Positions 25,076-34,380 of a stretch of 52,474 bases of DNA are shown one piece after another. Each line of letters starts with the position of its first letter. The first letter of the stretch is position 1. The position numbers and the translations under genes were made by a program. The notes under the pieces were generated by a model. The model searched no databases and had not been told where the DNA came from. It saw only the letters and a program-made list of their open reading frames with translations. Source of the DNA: Lachnospiraceae bacterium (lineage in GTDB: Bacteria > Bacillota > Clostridia > Lachnospirales > Lachnospiraceae); assembly GCA_015057445.1 (NCBI GenBank), contig SVEI01000012.1, positions 1-52,474 on the forward strand. Reading direction: 5' to 3'.

Positions 25076-26002
25076 ATGAAGAAATATAAGACTAAAATTT
25101 CATTATTGCTAGTTTGTTTAATGTGTTTTGTAATAATTAATTTTAATGTGAAGAGCTATGCTCAAGAATTTGCTGATATTAGTAAGCTTGTTTACAGAAC
25201 AGATAATAATGTGACAACTATTTCTGAGTATGATATAAATGATAATACATATATCGATATTAATAATATTTCACTTGAAACAGCAATAGATAGTACTTGT
25301 GATACAAGTGAAGAAGTAGTAGAGTATGTATCATCAGGGAGTATTACAGAGGTTATTACTAATAATGCAAATAATGTAACTACATATACTCCAACTGGTG
25401 AAATTGTTGAAAGTAACACTAATAACATATATTATCTTGGAGAAACTTCTAGTCAGGAAAATGCGACTTTTGGAAGTAATAATGTGGTATCTACACAAAC
25501 TGACGCCAAGGCTGATTATTATGTAGAAAATTGGATGGATATTCCTGGTGAATTATCCATTAGAGTTAATAAACAGGCTAGCTGTGTAACAGTATATAAG
25601 GGTGATACACCAATAAGAGCCATGGCTTGTTCGGCAGGTGAGTCTACTCCGGAAGGTACATTTTATATGCAAAGTCAGTGGGAGTGGTTATCACTAATTG
25701 ATAACCAGTACGGAAGATATTGTTCACAGATTTGTGGTGATTTCTTGTTCCATTCAGTACCATATAATTCAATGGATATTTACGATTTAGATACAGAGAT
25801 GTATAATCAGTTAGGAACATTGTGTTCACATGGATGTGTTAGACTTACTATAGAAGATGCTAAGTGGATTTATGATAATTGTTCAACAGGAGTCGAAATT
25901 ACTATATTTAGTGATATTGTTCCTGGTCCACTAGGTAAGCCAGTTGTTGATAAGATTCCAGTAGATCAGACATGGGATCCAACAGATTTTGAAGTTCAGT
26001 AA
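25076..26002 (+). CDS. L,D-transpeptidase (YkuD domain), exported
   Basis: Predicted exported peptidoglycan L,D-transpeptidase, which makes 3-3 crosslinks or attaches proteins. 308 residues. A signal peptide covers residues 1-30 (basic start, hydrophobic core LLLVCLMCFVIINF, cleavage after SYA). A low-complexity Thr/Asn/Ser/Val-rich linker (about 30-150) leads to the YkuD domain (about 158-290), starting ELSIRVNKQASCVTVY. The catalytic site is SHGCVRL with His252 and Cys254, and CGDFLFHSVPY is conserved. It is preceded by WalR-like boxes and its own promoter, and the amidase gene begins 31 bases after the stop, so the two are probably a cell-wall operon. Confidence 0.93.
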   Translation: MKKYKTKISLLLVCLMCFVIINFNVKSYAQEFADISKLVYRTDNNVTTISEYDINDNTYIDINNISLETAIDSTCDTSEEVVEYVSSGSITEVITNNANNVTTYTPTGEIVESNTNNIYYLGETSSQENATFGSNNVVSTQTDAKADYYVENWMDIPGELSIRVNKQASCVTVYKGDTPIRAMACSAGESTPEGTFYMQSQWEWLSLIDNQYGRYCSQICGDFLFHSVPYNSMDIYDLDTEMYNQLGTLCSHGCVRLTIEDAKWIYDNCSTGVEITIFSDIVPGPLGKPVVDKIPVDQTWDPTDFEVQ

Positions 26003-26033
26003 TAAATTATATTTATGAAAGGAATGGTAGTTT

Positions 26034-28292
26034 TTGAAACTTAGAAATTTTTTGTATAAGGTAATAGCGGTGGTTGTAGCAGTTGTTATGTGTTTGACAC
26101 TGCTGCCAGCTGGAATGATGGGGACCTTAGTGGTTGAAGCTTCTGCTAATGATCCTATTGTAATTGTTTTAGACCCAGGACATGGTGGAAGTGATAGTGG
26201 TGCATGTAATGCATCCCTTGGTACTAATGAGAAAGTTAGTAACTGGGAGATTGCTCTTGCATGTAAAGCATATTTAGAGAATTATGAGAATGTTAAAGTT
26301 ATTCTCACTAGATATAATAGAGATGAATATTCATCTCTAAATGCTAGAGTTAATGTTGCTGTTAATAATGAAGCTGATTTATTTGTTAGTCTTCATAATA
26401 ATTCAACAAGTGCATCTGTTACTGCAGCACAAGGTTGTGAGGTATATAGATCAGTTGTAGAACCGTTTGCAAGTAATACTAATCAGTTAGCAAAGGATAT
26501 ATGTGCTAATCTTTCTGCATTAGGTTTATATAACAGAGGTGTAAAGGTTAAGAAATCAACTTATATGCCGGATGATGATTATTATACTGTTATTGCAAAT
26601 TGTGTAATGAATGGTATTCCATCACTTATTGTAGAGCATGCTTTCGTCAATAATAAGTTTGACGCTGCTTTCCTTAATAGTCCTTCTAAGCTTAAGGCAA
26701 TGGGTGAAGCAGATGCAAAGGCTATTGCTAAGTATTTTAATTTAAAATGGAAGGGAACAGGTAATACTGGAGTTCCTACAATAGAAACAACTGCATTTAT
26801 GGAGGATTATGGTTGGATAGCTACTTCTCCAGGGGGAATGGCAGCTGGATTTGTTACTTACAGAAATAATGACCATAGAGATAAAGAGCTTGAGGCTTTT
26901 AAAATTGACTTGAATAATAATGGTGTTTCAGGTGATGTGGTTTATCAGGCTTATACAACCAGTACAGGATGGCAACCACAGGTTGGTAGTGGTAAAGTTG
27001 CTGGAAGCACAACTTCTGGAAAACTTATAGAAGCTATTAAAGTTAATTTAACAGGAGATATGGCTTCAAAATACGATGTATATTACAGAGTTTTAACTGG
27101 TCAGACTGGCTGGTTAGGTTGGGCAAAGAATGGTAATCCAGCTGGTAAGGTTGGATTTGGATGTGAAATTAAAGCAATTCAGGTTAGATTAATTGTTAAA
27201 GGTGGTAATGCACCTACAAGTTATATGGCACCTTATATAGGTGTTGCAGAGGCTCCTGATTCTGCTAAGATTGCGTATATTACACACATTCAGTCATATG
27301 GATGGGAAGTTGCGGAGGCTTATGACGGTCTTACAAGTGGTACATCCGGACAGAGTAAGAGACTTGAAGGTATTGTAATTAGAAATAATACTGGTGTATC
27401 AGGAGATATTCAGTATCAGGTACATTGTCAGACCTATGGCTGGATGGATTGGAAATCTAGCGGTGAAATGGCCGGTACTAGCGGAGAATCAAAGAGACTT
27501 GAAGCAATTAGAATAAAACTCACTGGTCAAATGGCTGAAAAATATGATGTATATTACAGAGTTCACGCTCAGAGCTATGGTTGGTTAGATTGGGCTAAGA
27601 ATGGTGAAGCTGCAGGTTCAAGTGGATATGGTAAGCGTCTTGAAGCTATTGAAATTGTTCTTGTAGAGAAAGGTGGTTCTGCTCCAGGTTCAACAACGAG
27701 ACCATATGTTAGCAAATTAGTTACATATCAGACACATGTACAATCCTATGGATGGCAAGGAGCTGTAACTGATGGTGTGACAAGTGGAACTTCAGGACAG
27801 AGTAAACGTTTAGAAGGAATTAAGATAAGCAATACTACAGATATAAGTGGTAGTGTAAGATATAAAGTACATTGTCAATCTTATGGTTGGATGGATTGGG
27901 TATCTGATGGAGCAATGGCAGGTACTACTGGTCAAAGTAAACGACTTGAAGGTATATGTATTGAACTTACAGGTGAACTTGGTGAAAAATATGATGTATA
28001 CTATAGAGTACATTGTCAATCATATGGCTGGTTAGATTGGGCTAAGAATGGTGAACAGGCTGGTAGTGAAGGCTTATCTAAGAGATTAGAGGCAATACAG
28101 ATTATGTTTGTACCTAAGGGTGCTGCAGCTCCAGGTGTTACAGATAGACCATATATTAATGGTAATCTTATTGTAGAAGATAATGATTCAGAAGAATCTG
28201 TAACTACTGAAGAAACAACTGAGTCAACTAATACTGAGATAGTTAAGGATTCAGAAGTAGCATCATCTACAGATGCTCAAGTAATTGAATAA
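26034..28292 (+). CDS. N-acetylmuramoyl-L-alanine amidase with nine ChW repeats, exported
   Basis: Cleaves the bond between MurNAc and the stem peptide. 752 residues. Signal peptide 1-37 (VVVAVVMCLTLLPAGMM, cleavage near VEASA). The Amidase_3 domain (about 41-240) keeps the zinc ligands and catalytic Glu: His50 in LDPGHGGSDSG, Glu in NWEIALACK, His in FVSLHNNST, Glu in IVEHAFVNN. Residues about 251-700 are nine ChW (clostridial hydrophobic Trp) repeats arranged as three triplets of about 148 residues (SYGW, MDW, LDWAKNG, KRLEAI). An acidic Thr/Glu/Ser tail closes the protein. The start is TTG at 26034, supported by SD AAAGGAA nine bases upstream and by the signal peptide; the nearby ATGs are out of frame. 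Confidence 0.93.
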   Translation: MKLRNFLYKVIAVVVAVVMCLTLLPAGMMGTLVVEASANDPIVIVLDPGHGGSDSGACNASLGTNEKVSNWEIALACKAYLENYENVKVILTRYNRDEYSSLNARVNVAVNNEADLFVSLHNNSTSASVTAAQGCEVYRSVVEPFASNTNQLAKDICANLSALGLYNRGVKVKKSTYMPDDDYYTVIANCVMNGIPSLIVEHAFVNNKFDAAFLNSPSKLKAMGEADAKAIAKYFNLKWKGTGNTGVPTIETTAFMEDYGWIATSPGGMAAGFVTYRNNDHRDKELEAFKIDLNNNGVSGDVVYQAYTTSTGWQPQVGSGKVAGSTTSGKLIEAIKVNLTGDMASKYDVYYRVLTGQTGWLGWAKNGNPAGKVGFGCEIKAIQVRLIVKGGNAPTSYMAPYIGVAEAPDSAKIAYITHIQSYGWEVAEAYDGLTSGTSGQSKRLEGIVIRNNTGVSGDIQYQVHCQTYGWMDWKSSGEMAGTSGESKRLEAIRIKLTGQMAEKYDVYYRVHAQSYGWLDWAKNGEAAGSSGYGKRLEAIEIVLVEKGGSAPGSTTRPYVSKLVTYQTHVQSYGWQGAVTDGVTSGTSGQSKRLEGIKISNTTDISGSVRYKVHCQSYGWMDWVSDGAMAGTTGQSKRLEGICIELTGELGEKYDVYYRVHCQSYGWLDWAKNGEQAGSEGLSKRLEAIQIMFVPKGAAAPGVTDRPYINGNLIVEDNDSEESVTTEETTESTNTEIVKDSEVASSTDAQVIE

Positions 28293-28308
28293 TTTATAAA
28301 ATATTACA

Positions 28309-28345
28309 AATACTACTTCTATATAATATAGGAGTAGTATTTTTT
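28309..28345 (+). terminator. Terminator whose 3' arm contains the gpr Shine-Dalgarno
   Basis: AATACTACT (28309-28317) pairs with AGTAGTATT (28333-28341), followed by TTTT. The 3' arm overlaps AGGAG (28330-28334), the SD of gpr, with 11 bases to the ATG. Read-through transcripts would have their gpr ribosome site partly buried. Confidence 0.7.
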
Positions 28346-29254
28346 ATGTATAAATATGTTAGAAGTGATCTTGCTGTAGAGCTAAATGAAGATGTAGAGG
28401 ATAATTCCTTAGATAATGGTATAATATTAAAAACAAAGATCCTAGCTGATTGTAAAATTAAAGAAACCATTATAGAGATTGTAAATGAAAAAGGTGAAAA
28501 ACTTCTGGGAAAACCACAGGGAGTTTATATAACTTTAGAAGGCGATGATTTAAATGAATTTGATGAAAGTATTCATAAGTCATTTGTAAAAGTTTTGAGT
28601 AATAATTTAAAAAAGTTAATTAAAGACTCGAAGAAAATATTAGTAATCGGACTTGGAAATAGACAAATCACACCAGATTCATTAGGTCCCTTGGTAGTTG
28701 ATAATCTTTATATTACTAGACATCTGATTACTGAAGGGATTGTAGATGATTCTATTGAGATTTCAGCAATTAGTCCTGGGGTTATGGCACAAACTGGAAT
28801 TGAAAGCAAAGAAGTGTTAAATGCACTCTGTAGTAAAATTAAGCCAGATATTATTATTGCAATAGATGCATTGGCAGCTAGAGAGCCTTCAAGGCTTGGA
28901 AGAACTATACAAATATGTGACACTGGAATCAGTCCAGGTTCTGGTGTTGGAAATGATAGAGCCAAATTAGATTATAATACTTTAGGGGTAAAAGTAATAG
29001 CCATAGGAGTACCTACTGTAATCTCTGTTCCAGCAATAGTTAATCAAGCTGTTGAAAGAATGATGGATTTCTTTATTAGTAAGCCTTGTGGTGACAGTTT
29101 TGAATTAACAGAAGAAGAAAAATATAATTTATCATGTAATTTCTTGGATGATAATTTAATTACTATGTTTGTAACACCTAAAAATGCTGATGAAATGGTA
29201 AAGAAAGTAAGTTATACAATTTCAGAAGCCATAAACTCATTTTTAGAATTATAA
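28346..29254 (+). CDS. gpr: GPR endopeptidase (spore germination protease)
   Basis: Aspartic-type protease that digests small acid-soluble spore proteins during germination; in Bacillus it is made in the forespore as a zymogen and self-processes. 302 residues, shorter than the 370 of Bacillus. Recognisable blocks are RSDLAVELNED, ILVIGLGNRQITPDSLGPLVV, ISAISPGVMAQTGIES, DIIIAIDALAAREPSRLGRTIQI, DTGISPGSGVGN and VIAIGVPTVI. The Asp residues in TPDSLGP and AIDALAA are the expected catalytic region. Its SD lies in the arm of the upstream terminator. spoIIP follows 25 bases later, the same order as in Bacillus. Confidence 0.94.
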   Translation: MYKYVRSDLAVELNEDVEDNSLDNGIILKTKILADCKIKETIIEIVNEKGEKLLGKPQGVYITLEGDDLNEFDESIHKSFVKVLSNNLKKLIKDSKKILVIGLGNRQITPDSLGPLVVDNLYITRHLITEGIVDDSIEISAISPGVMAQTGIESKEVLNALCSKIKPDIIIAIDALAAREPSRLGRTIQICDTGISPGSGVGNDRAKLDYNTLGVKVIAIGVPTVISVPAIVNQAVERMMDFFISKPCGDSFELTEEEKYNLSCNFLDDNLITMFVTPKNADEMVKKVSYTISEAINSFLEL

Positions 29255-29279
29255 TTGAATTAGCTGCATATAATTTATT

Positions 29280-30500
29280 ATGGAAAATAATGTAGGTAAT
29301 TCAATTAAATATGTTGTTTCATTAATTATCTTATGTTTTTTACTATTAGGTAATTCGGGTGTAATTTCAAAATATTTGTTGTCTAATATAAGAAGTGAGG
29401 TTATTCCCCTTTCCTCGTCAAATGATTTGAATGGTAATAATGTATTAGAAGAAGTTATTCCTGTATATGGTTCAAAAGAAAATAATGTTTCCCAAGGTGG
29501 TGAAAGAGATAACAACATTTCTAATCTTTCGTATGATATGGATACACAGACAGATGTTAATCAGTCAATTGCCATTGCAGGAGAGACTAATACTTCCAAT
29601 ATTCCAAATACCACGGATACCACAAATGAACACCAAGATATAGGTGAATCTGATGATAGTATTGATAATAATGAATTTGTAGAAACAGTATCAGTAAATT
29701 TAAATAATACACCAAGCAATATAGGAATTCAGTATTCACCTGAGCAATTAAATGACTTCGAATTTTTGATAGGAAACTGTTATACAATTGATGGCTCAAC
29801 TAGTATTACATCTGAAGATATAAATGTTGAGTCCATGCTTGGAGAAGATTTATCTATAGATCTTTCTGGTGAGGATTATAAGGTTTTGGTATATCATACC
29901 CATGGTAGTGAAGCATTTGTTGATAGTAGACCAGGAGTTGTTGAAGATACGATAATTGGTGTTGGAGACGAGTTAACGCGAATATTAGAGGAGGACTATG
30001 GTATCAAAACATTTCATGATAGAACTGTGTATGATATGGTAGATGGAAAACTAGACAGAAATTATGCATATACACAATCAGGAAATGGAATAGATAAGAT
30101 TTTAGAACAATATCCTTCTATAGAAGTAGTGTTGGATGTACATAGAGATGGGGTAAGAGATGATGTTCATCTTATGAAGGTTATAGATGGTAAACCAACT
30201 GCTCAAATTATGTTTTTTAATGGAATTAGTAGATTAAATGATGAGGGGGAACTTGGTTACCTTCATAATCCAAATTTATCATCAAATTTAAGTTTTAGTT
30301 TGCAAATGCATCTTAAAGGTAAAGCATTATACGGAGATTTAATGAGGAAAATTTATATAGGTGGTTATTGCTATAATTTGGATAGGAAAGCAAGAGCGTC
30401 ACTTATTGAAGTTGGTGCTCAAACAAACACTGTAGAAGAAGCAAAAAATGCTATGACTCCACTTGCTGCAATTGTATATAGTGTAATAAGTGGTAATTAA
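29280..30500 (+). CDS. spoIIP: Stage II sporulation protein P
   Basis: Cell-wall amidase/endopeptidase of the SpoIIDMP engulfment machine. 406 residues. A single N-terminal membrane anchor (YVVSLIILCFLLLGNSGV, about 11-28) is followed by a long low-complexity Asn/Thr/Ser/Asp-rich linker (about 35-150) and the SpoIIP domain. Motifs are YKVLVYHTHGSEAF (about residues 201-214), VVLDVHRDGV (about 284-293) and ASLIEVGAQTNTVEEA near the C-terminus; the His residues and Glu match the metal-dependent active site. The start has a poor SD. It is followed by a terminator and then the lepA promoter, so it is not driven together with lepA. Confidence 0.94.
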   Translation: MENNVGNSIKYVVSLIILCFLLLGNSGVISKYLLSNIRSEVIPLSSSNDLNGNNVLEEVIPVYGSKENNVSQGGERDNNISNLSYDMDTQTDVNQSIAIAGETNTSNIPNTTDTTNEHQDIGESDDSIDNNEFVETVSVNLNNTPSNIGIQYSPEQLNDFEFLIGNCYTIDGSTSITSEDINVESMLGEDLSIDLSGEDYKVLVYHTHGSEAFVDSRPGVVEDTIIGVGDELTRILEEDYGIKTFHDRTVYDMVDGKLDRNYAYTQSGNGIDKILEQYPSIEVVLDVHRDGVRDDVHLMKVIDGKPTAQIMFFNGISRLNDEGELGYLHNPNLSSNLSFSLQMHLKGKALYGDLMRKIYIGGYCYNLDRKARASLIEVGAQTNTVEEAKNAMTPLAAIVYSVISGN

Positions 30501-30514
30501 TAGTATTTAATAAT

Positions 30515-30554
30515 ATATCCTGTGATAAAAATAGATTGTCACAGGATATTTTTA
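30515..30554 (+). terminator. Terminator of spoIIP
   Basis: 11-bp perfect stem ATATCCTGTGA (30515-30525) with TCACAGGATAT (30539-30549), then TTTTTAT. Confidence 0.9.
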
Positions 30555-30565
30555 TGTGATATACT
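30536..30565 (+). promoter_or_regulatory. Probable lepA promoter overlapping the spoIIP terminator
   Basis: TTGTCA (30536-30541), 18-bp spacer, extended -10 TGATATACT (30557-30565). The -35 lies in the 3' arm of the terminator stem. Same -10 sequence as the L,D-transpeptidase promoter. Confidence 0.5.
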
Positions 30566-30599
30566 TATGACAAATATGTGTAAGTGCGAGGAATAATTA

Positions 30600-32414
30600 A
30601 TGGCTCATTTAGATCAAAGCAAAATTAGAAATTTTTGTATAATTGCTCATATAGATCATGGAAAATCTACTTTGGCAGATAGAATTATAGAGAAGACAGG
30701 TCTTCTTACTGATAGAGAAATGCAGAATCAGGTTCTAGACAATATGGATTTGGAACGTGAGAGAGGTATAACAATTAAGGCTCAGTCTGTACGAATAGTA
30801 TATAAGGCAAAGGATGGGGAGGAATATATATTTAATCTTATAGATACTCCTGGACATGTTGACTTTAATTATGAAGTGTCACGAAGTTTGGCTGCATGTG
30901 AAGGCGCTATACTTGTTGTAGATGCTGCGCAGGGAATTGAAGCCCAGACTTTAGCTAACGTTTATCTTGCTCTTGATCATGACTTGGATGTTATGCCGGT
31001 TATTAATAAAATTGATCTTCCGTCTGCAGACCCAGACAGAGTTATTAATGAGATAGAGGATATTATTGGTCTAGAAGCTCATGATGCTCCACTTATATCG
31101 GCAAAAAATGGTCTTAACATTGAAGAAGTATTAGAACAGATAGTAACCAAGGTCCCTGCACCTTCTGGTGATAATGATAAACCATTTAAAGCTCTAATAT
31201 TTGATAGTTTATATGACTCTTATAAAGGAGTTATTATATTTTGTAGAGTATTTGATGGTGTTGTTAAAAAGGGTACTAAAATAAGAATGATGGCAACTGG
31301 TGCGGAAGCAGAAGTGGTTCAGGTTGGTATATTTGGAGCTGGACAGTTTATTCCATGTGATGAATTATCTGCTGGTATGGTAGGTTATATTACAGCAAGT
31401 CTTAAGAATGTTAAAGATACTACGGTTGGTGATACTGTAACAGATGCTGATAATCCATGCGAAGAGGCTCTTCCAGGTTATAAAAAAGTAAATCCTATGG
31501 TTTATTGTGGACTTTATCCTGCTGATGGAGCCAAGTATCCTGACTTGAGAGATGCTTTAGAAAAGTTACAGCTTAATGATGCATCTTTAAGCTTTGAACC
31601 AGAAACTTCGATTGCATTAGGTTTTGGCTTTAGATGTGGATTCCTTGGACTTCTTCATTTGGAAATTATACAGGAGAGACTTGAGAGGGAATATAATCTT
31701 GATCTTGTTACAACAGCTCCAGGCGTTATATATAAAGTTCATAAGACTGATGGAGAGGTTATTGAGCTTACTAATCCGTCCAATTTACCTGATCCGTCTA
31801 TGATAGATTATATGGAGGAACCTTTTGTATCAGCTGAAATTATGGTTACTACAGAATTTGTAGGAGCAATTATGCAGCTATGTCAGGAAAGACGTGGAAT
31901 ATATAAGAGTATGGAATATATGGAGACAACCCGTGCTTTGCTTAAGTACGATTTGCCTCTTAATGAGATAATATATGATTTCTTTGATGCGTTAAAGTCA
32001 CGCTCTAGAGGATATGCCTCCTTTGATTATGAGCTTAAGGGTTATGTAAAATCAGATCTTGTTAAACTTGATATGCTTATTAATAAGGAAGAGGTTGATG
32101 CTTTATCATTTATTCTTCATAAAGACACTGCTTATGAGCGTGGAAGAAAAATGTGCGAGAAGCTTAAGGAAGAGATTCCTAGACATCTCTTTGAGATTCC
32201 TATTCAGGCAGCTATTGGTAGTAAGGTTATCGCAAGAGAGACAGTTAAGGCTGTACGTAAGGACGTACTTGCTAAGTGTTATGGTGGAGATATTACTCGT
32301 AAAAGAAAGCTTCTTGAGAAACAGAAGGAAGGAAAGAAGAGAATGCGCCAGGTTGGAAATGTAGAGATACCACAGAAGGCATTTATGAGTGTATTAAAGC
32401 TTGATGAAGAATAA
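30600..32414 (+). CDS. lepA: Elongation factor 4
   Basis: Ribosome-associated translational GTPase LepA/EF4 with back-translocase activity in vitro. 604 residues, normal length. G1 is [14 protein letters not shown]2 [11 protein letters not shown]3 DTPGHVDF, G4 NKIDLPSAD. The EF-G-like domains and the LepA-specific C-terminus ([21 protein letters not shown]) are present. SD GCGAGGAATAATTA. It is followed by hemW 75 bases on, the same order as in Bacillus. It has a probable promoter of its own, overlapping the spoIIP terminator. Confidence 0.97.
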   Translation: MAHLDQSKIRNFCIIAHIDHGKSTLADRIIEKTGLLTDREMQNQVLDNMDLERERGITIKAQSVRIVYKAKDGEEYIFNLIDTPGHVDFNYEVSRSLAACEGAILVVDAAQGIEAQTLANVYLALDHDLDVMPVINKIDLPSADPDRVINEIEDIIGLEAHDAPLISAKNGLNIEEVLEQIVTKVPAPSGDNDKPFKALIFDSLYDSYKGVIIFCRVFDGVVKKGTKIRMMATGAEAEVVQVGIFGAGQFIPCDELSAGMVGYITASLKNVKDTTVGDTVTDADNPCEEALPGYKKVNPMVYCGLYPADGAKYPDLRDALEKLQLNDASLSFEPETSIALGFGFRCGFLGLLHLEIIQERLEREYNLDLVTTAPGVIYKVHKTDGEVIELTNPSNLPDPSMIDYMEEPFVSAEIMVTTEFVGAIMQLCQERRGIYKSMEYMETTRALLKYDLPLNEIIYDFFDALKSRSRGYASFDYELKGYVKSDLVKLDMLINKEEVDALSFILHKDTAYERGRKMCEKLKEEIPRHLFEIPIQAAIGSKVIARETVKAVRKDVLAKCYGGDITRKRKLLEKQKEGKKRMRQVGNVEIPQKAFMSVLKLDEE

Positions 32415-32489
32415 TTAATGTATGAATATAAAGTACGATTTGCTATTAGAAAATGTTTTGTTTCTTGATTTGAAAAGGAGTAGATACTG

Positions 32490-33692
32490 ATGAAAAAATT
32501 TGTAAGTCTATATGTCCATATTCCGTTTTGTGCATTAAAGTGTAAATATTGTGATTTCCTATCCTTTGATGGTGAGAGTTATGGTACTATGCTTAGATAT
32601 GTAGATGCACTGTGTCAAGAGATAAAGTTATATGCTCCAATAGCAGATGATTATGTTGTAAGAAGTGTATTTATAGGTGGTGGAACACCTTCGATTCTTG
32701 ATGAAGGACTAATAACAAATGTAATGGCATTCATTAGGAAAACATTTAAGCTAGAAAAAGATGCTGAGATTACAATCGAAGCAAATCCAGGAACTCTTAG
32801 ACATCAGAAGCTTACTGGTTATAAGAGTGCTGGAATTAATAGAATTAGTATTGGACTTCAGTCTGCAGATGATGAAATGCTTAACAAATTAGGTAGACTT
32901 CACAACTATGATCAGTTTGTTGCTAGCTTTAAAGCAGCTAGACGTGCAGGCTTTGACAATATAAATGTTGATGTAATGTCTGGACTTCCTGGACTTACAA
33001 TCCACTCATATGTAGATACATTATCTAGAGTTATGGAATTTGGACCAGAGCATATTTCTGCATATTCGTTATCTATTGAACCTAATACTCCTTTTGCCTG
33101 TGATCAAGAGATTTTAGATTCGTTACCTACGGAGATGATTGATAGAAGAATGTATGAGGTTACAAAGAAGCTTTTGTCTGCAAATGGATATGAGAGATAT
33201 GAGTTTTCCAATTACTCCAGACCAGGATATGAATGTAAGCACAATATGGTTTACTGGACTGGTGGAGAATATATAGGTTTTGGCCTTGGTGCGTCATCAT
33301 ATTTTCAAGGTAAGAGATTCAATAATATTCGTAATTTAATTGAGTATATTGGAATAATGGAGGAAATATCTCCAAAGTTTGTAGATTGTCCAAATCTAGA
33401 ACTTCTTTACAATGAAGGTGTTAGAAGAATTAGAGAAAATATTACTCCGATGTATATTGATTCACGTATGGAAGAGTTTATGTTCCTTGGACTTCGTATG
33501 ATGTGTGGTATTAGCCGTACAGACTTCGAAGAACGTTTTAAGAAGGATATATACGAGGTGTATGGACCTGTACTAAGAAAATATATAGACCAGGGATATA
33601 TGGCAACCTATGAGGATAGAATTTTCCTTACTGATATGGGAATAGATGTGAGTAATGTGATTCTGGCGGATTTTTTGTTGGATAAGGAGTAA
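32490..33692 (+). CDS. hemW: HemW, radical SAM heme chaperone (coproporphyrinogen-oxidase-like)
   Basis: Radical SAM protein of the HemN/HemW family. 400 residues. The cluster motif is YVHIPFCALKCKYCDFL (about 8-24; CxxxCxxC), followed by VFIGGGTPSIL, ITIEANPG, INRISIGLQSADDEML and YSLSIEPNTPF. It lacks the HemN N-terminal extension, consistent with HemW, a heme-inserting chaperone, rather than a true oxygen-independent coproporphyrinogen oxidase. The position between lepA and hrcA is the classical one for HemW. SD AAAAGGAG before the ATG. Its stop is next to the start of an unknown gene. Confidence 0.93.
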   Translation: MKKFVSLYVHIPFCALKCKYCDFLSFDGESYGTMLRYVDALCQEIKLYAPIADDYVVRSVFIGGGTPSILDEGLITNVMAFIRKTFKLEKDAEITIEANPGTLRHQKLTGYKSAGINRISIGLQSADDEMLNKLGRLHNYDQFVASFKAARRAGFDNINVDVMSGLPGLTIHSYVDTLSRVMEFGPEHISAYSLSIEPNTPFACDQEILDSLPTEMIDRRMYEVTKKLLSANGYERYEFSNYSRPGYECKHNMVYWTGGEYIGFGLGASSYFQGKRFNNIRNLIEYIGIMEEISPKFVDCPNLELLYNEGVRRIRENITPMYIDSRMEEFMFLGLRMMCGISRTDFEERFKKDIYEVYGPVLRKYIDQGYMATYEDRIFLTDMGIDVSNVILADFLLDKE

Positions 33693-33695
33693 GTG

Positions 33696-34166
33696 GTGAG
33701 AGTTCTTGTTCATGGTGATATAAATAAATCTAAATTTAAATCATATATTGATTTTGATGAGAAAATCAAATTTCGCTGTGCAGTTAATGGTACTAGCTCT
33801 TGTATGTACGTCAGAAAGAATTATAGATACACTGACATAAAATATATAGGGGTAGGTATTTGTCCGCTATTTTATCGAAATGATGGGAAATCACATCGAA
33901 TTTCGAAGAATGATGATGCTTGGACTAATATTTATGGTAAGTATATTATTGCTAGTGATTCCATGAATCATACTATGTTTGTATGCAGATATGTTGATAC
34001 TGTTTGGAATATTCTTTTTGAGAAATGTAACAAAACAGCAAATAAAATTATGAATGAAGAAGAATATAATCAATTTCTACAAGATAGAATAAGAACTGAA
34101 TTACAAACAGAAAAAGATAATAACTATGAAGAAATAATTAATTTGTTCGATGGATTTGTAAATTGA
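33696..34166 (+). CDS. Hypothetical protein between hemW and hrcA
   Basis: I do not recognise this 156-residue protein. It starts with a GTG: one at 33693 and one at 33696; the SD AAGGAG (33684-33689) favours 33696. The N-terminus RVLVHGDINKSKFKSYIDFD and the middle (MYVRKNYRYTDIKYIGVGICPLF, KYIIASDSMNHTMFVCRYVDTVW) look beta-rich; the C-terminus is helical. No signal peptide or membrane segment. It begins 1-4 bases after hemW and ends before a terminator, so it is read as the last gene of the lepA-hemW transcript. In Bacillus hemW is followed directly by hrcA, so this is an extra gene in a conserved neighbourhood. Confidence 0.7.
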   Translation: MRVLVHGDINKSKFKSYIDFDEKIKFRCAVNGTSSCMYVRKNYRYTDIKYIGVGICPLFYRNDGKSHRISKNDDAWTNIYGKYIIASDSMNHTMFVCRYVDTVWNILFEKCNKTANKIMNEEEYNQFLQDRIRTELQTEKDNNYEEIINLFDGFVN

Positions 34167-34207
34167 TTTTAGTATTCCCCAAATAAAGAGTTTATTATAG
34201 TGATTGA

Positions 34208-34245
34208 AAGTCCTTGCAGGTGTGTGAACTGCAAGGATTTTTCAA
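34208..34245 (+). terminator. Terminator before the hrcA operon
   Basis: 9-bp perfect stem TCCTTGCAG (34211-34219) with CTGCAAGGA (34229-34237), followed by TTTTTC. Confidence 0.9.
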
Positions 34246-34290
34246 TTTGTGAATTAAATGTAAACTAGTGGTTTAAAAATATAAAATATG

Positions 34291-34319
34291 TTGACAAATT
34301 GATTCTTAAAGAGTATATT
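34291..34319 (+). promoter_or_regulatory. Sigma-A promoter of the hrcA-grpE-dnaK-dnaJ operon
   Basis: TTGACA (34291-34296), 17-bp spacer, TATATT (34314-34319). The expected start of transcription is near 34326, immediately before the CIRCE element. Confidence 0.85.
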
Positions 34320-34329
34320 ATCAATAGAG

Positions 34330-34356
34330 TTAGCACTCGAACTTGGTGAGTGCTAA
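34330..34356 (+). promoter_or_regulatory. CIRCE operator (HrcA-binding site)
   Basis: TTAGCACTC-N9-GAGTGCTAA, an exact match to the CIRCE consensus. It lies between the promoter and the hrcA start, so HrcA represses its own operon; heat inactivates HrcA and induces the chaperones. This is the only CIRCE seen in the window. Confidence 0.97.
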
Positions 34357-34380
34357 CAAATATAAAATAGGAGGGATGGC

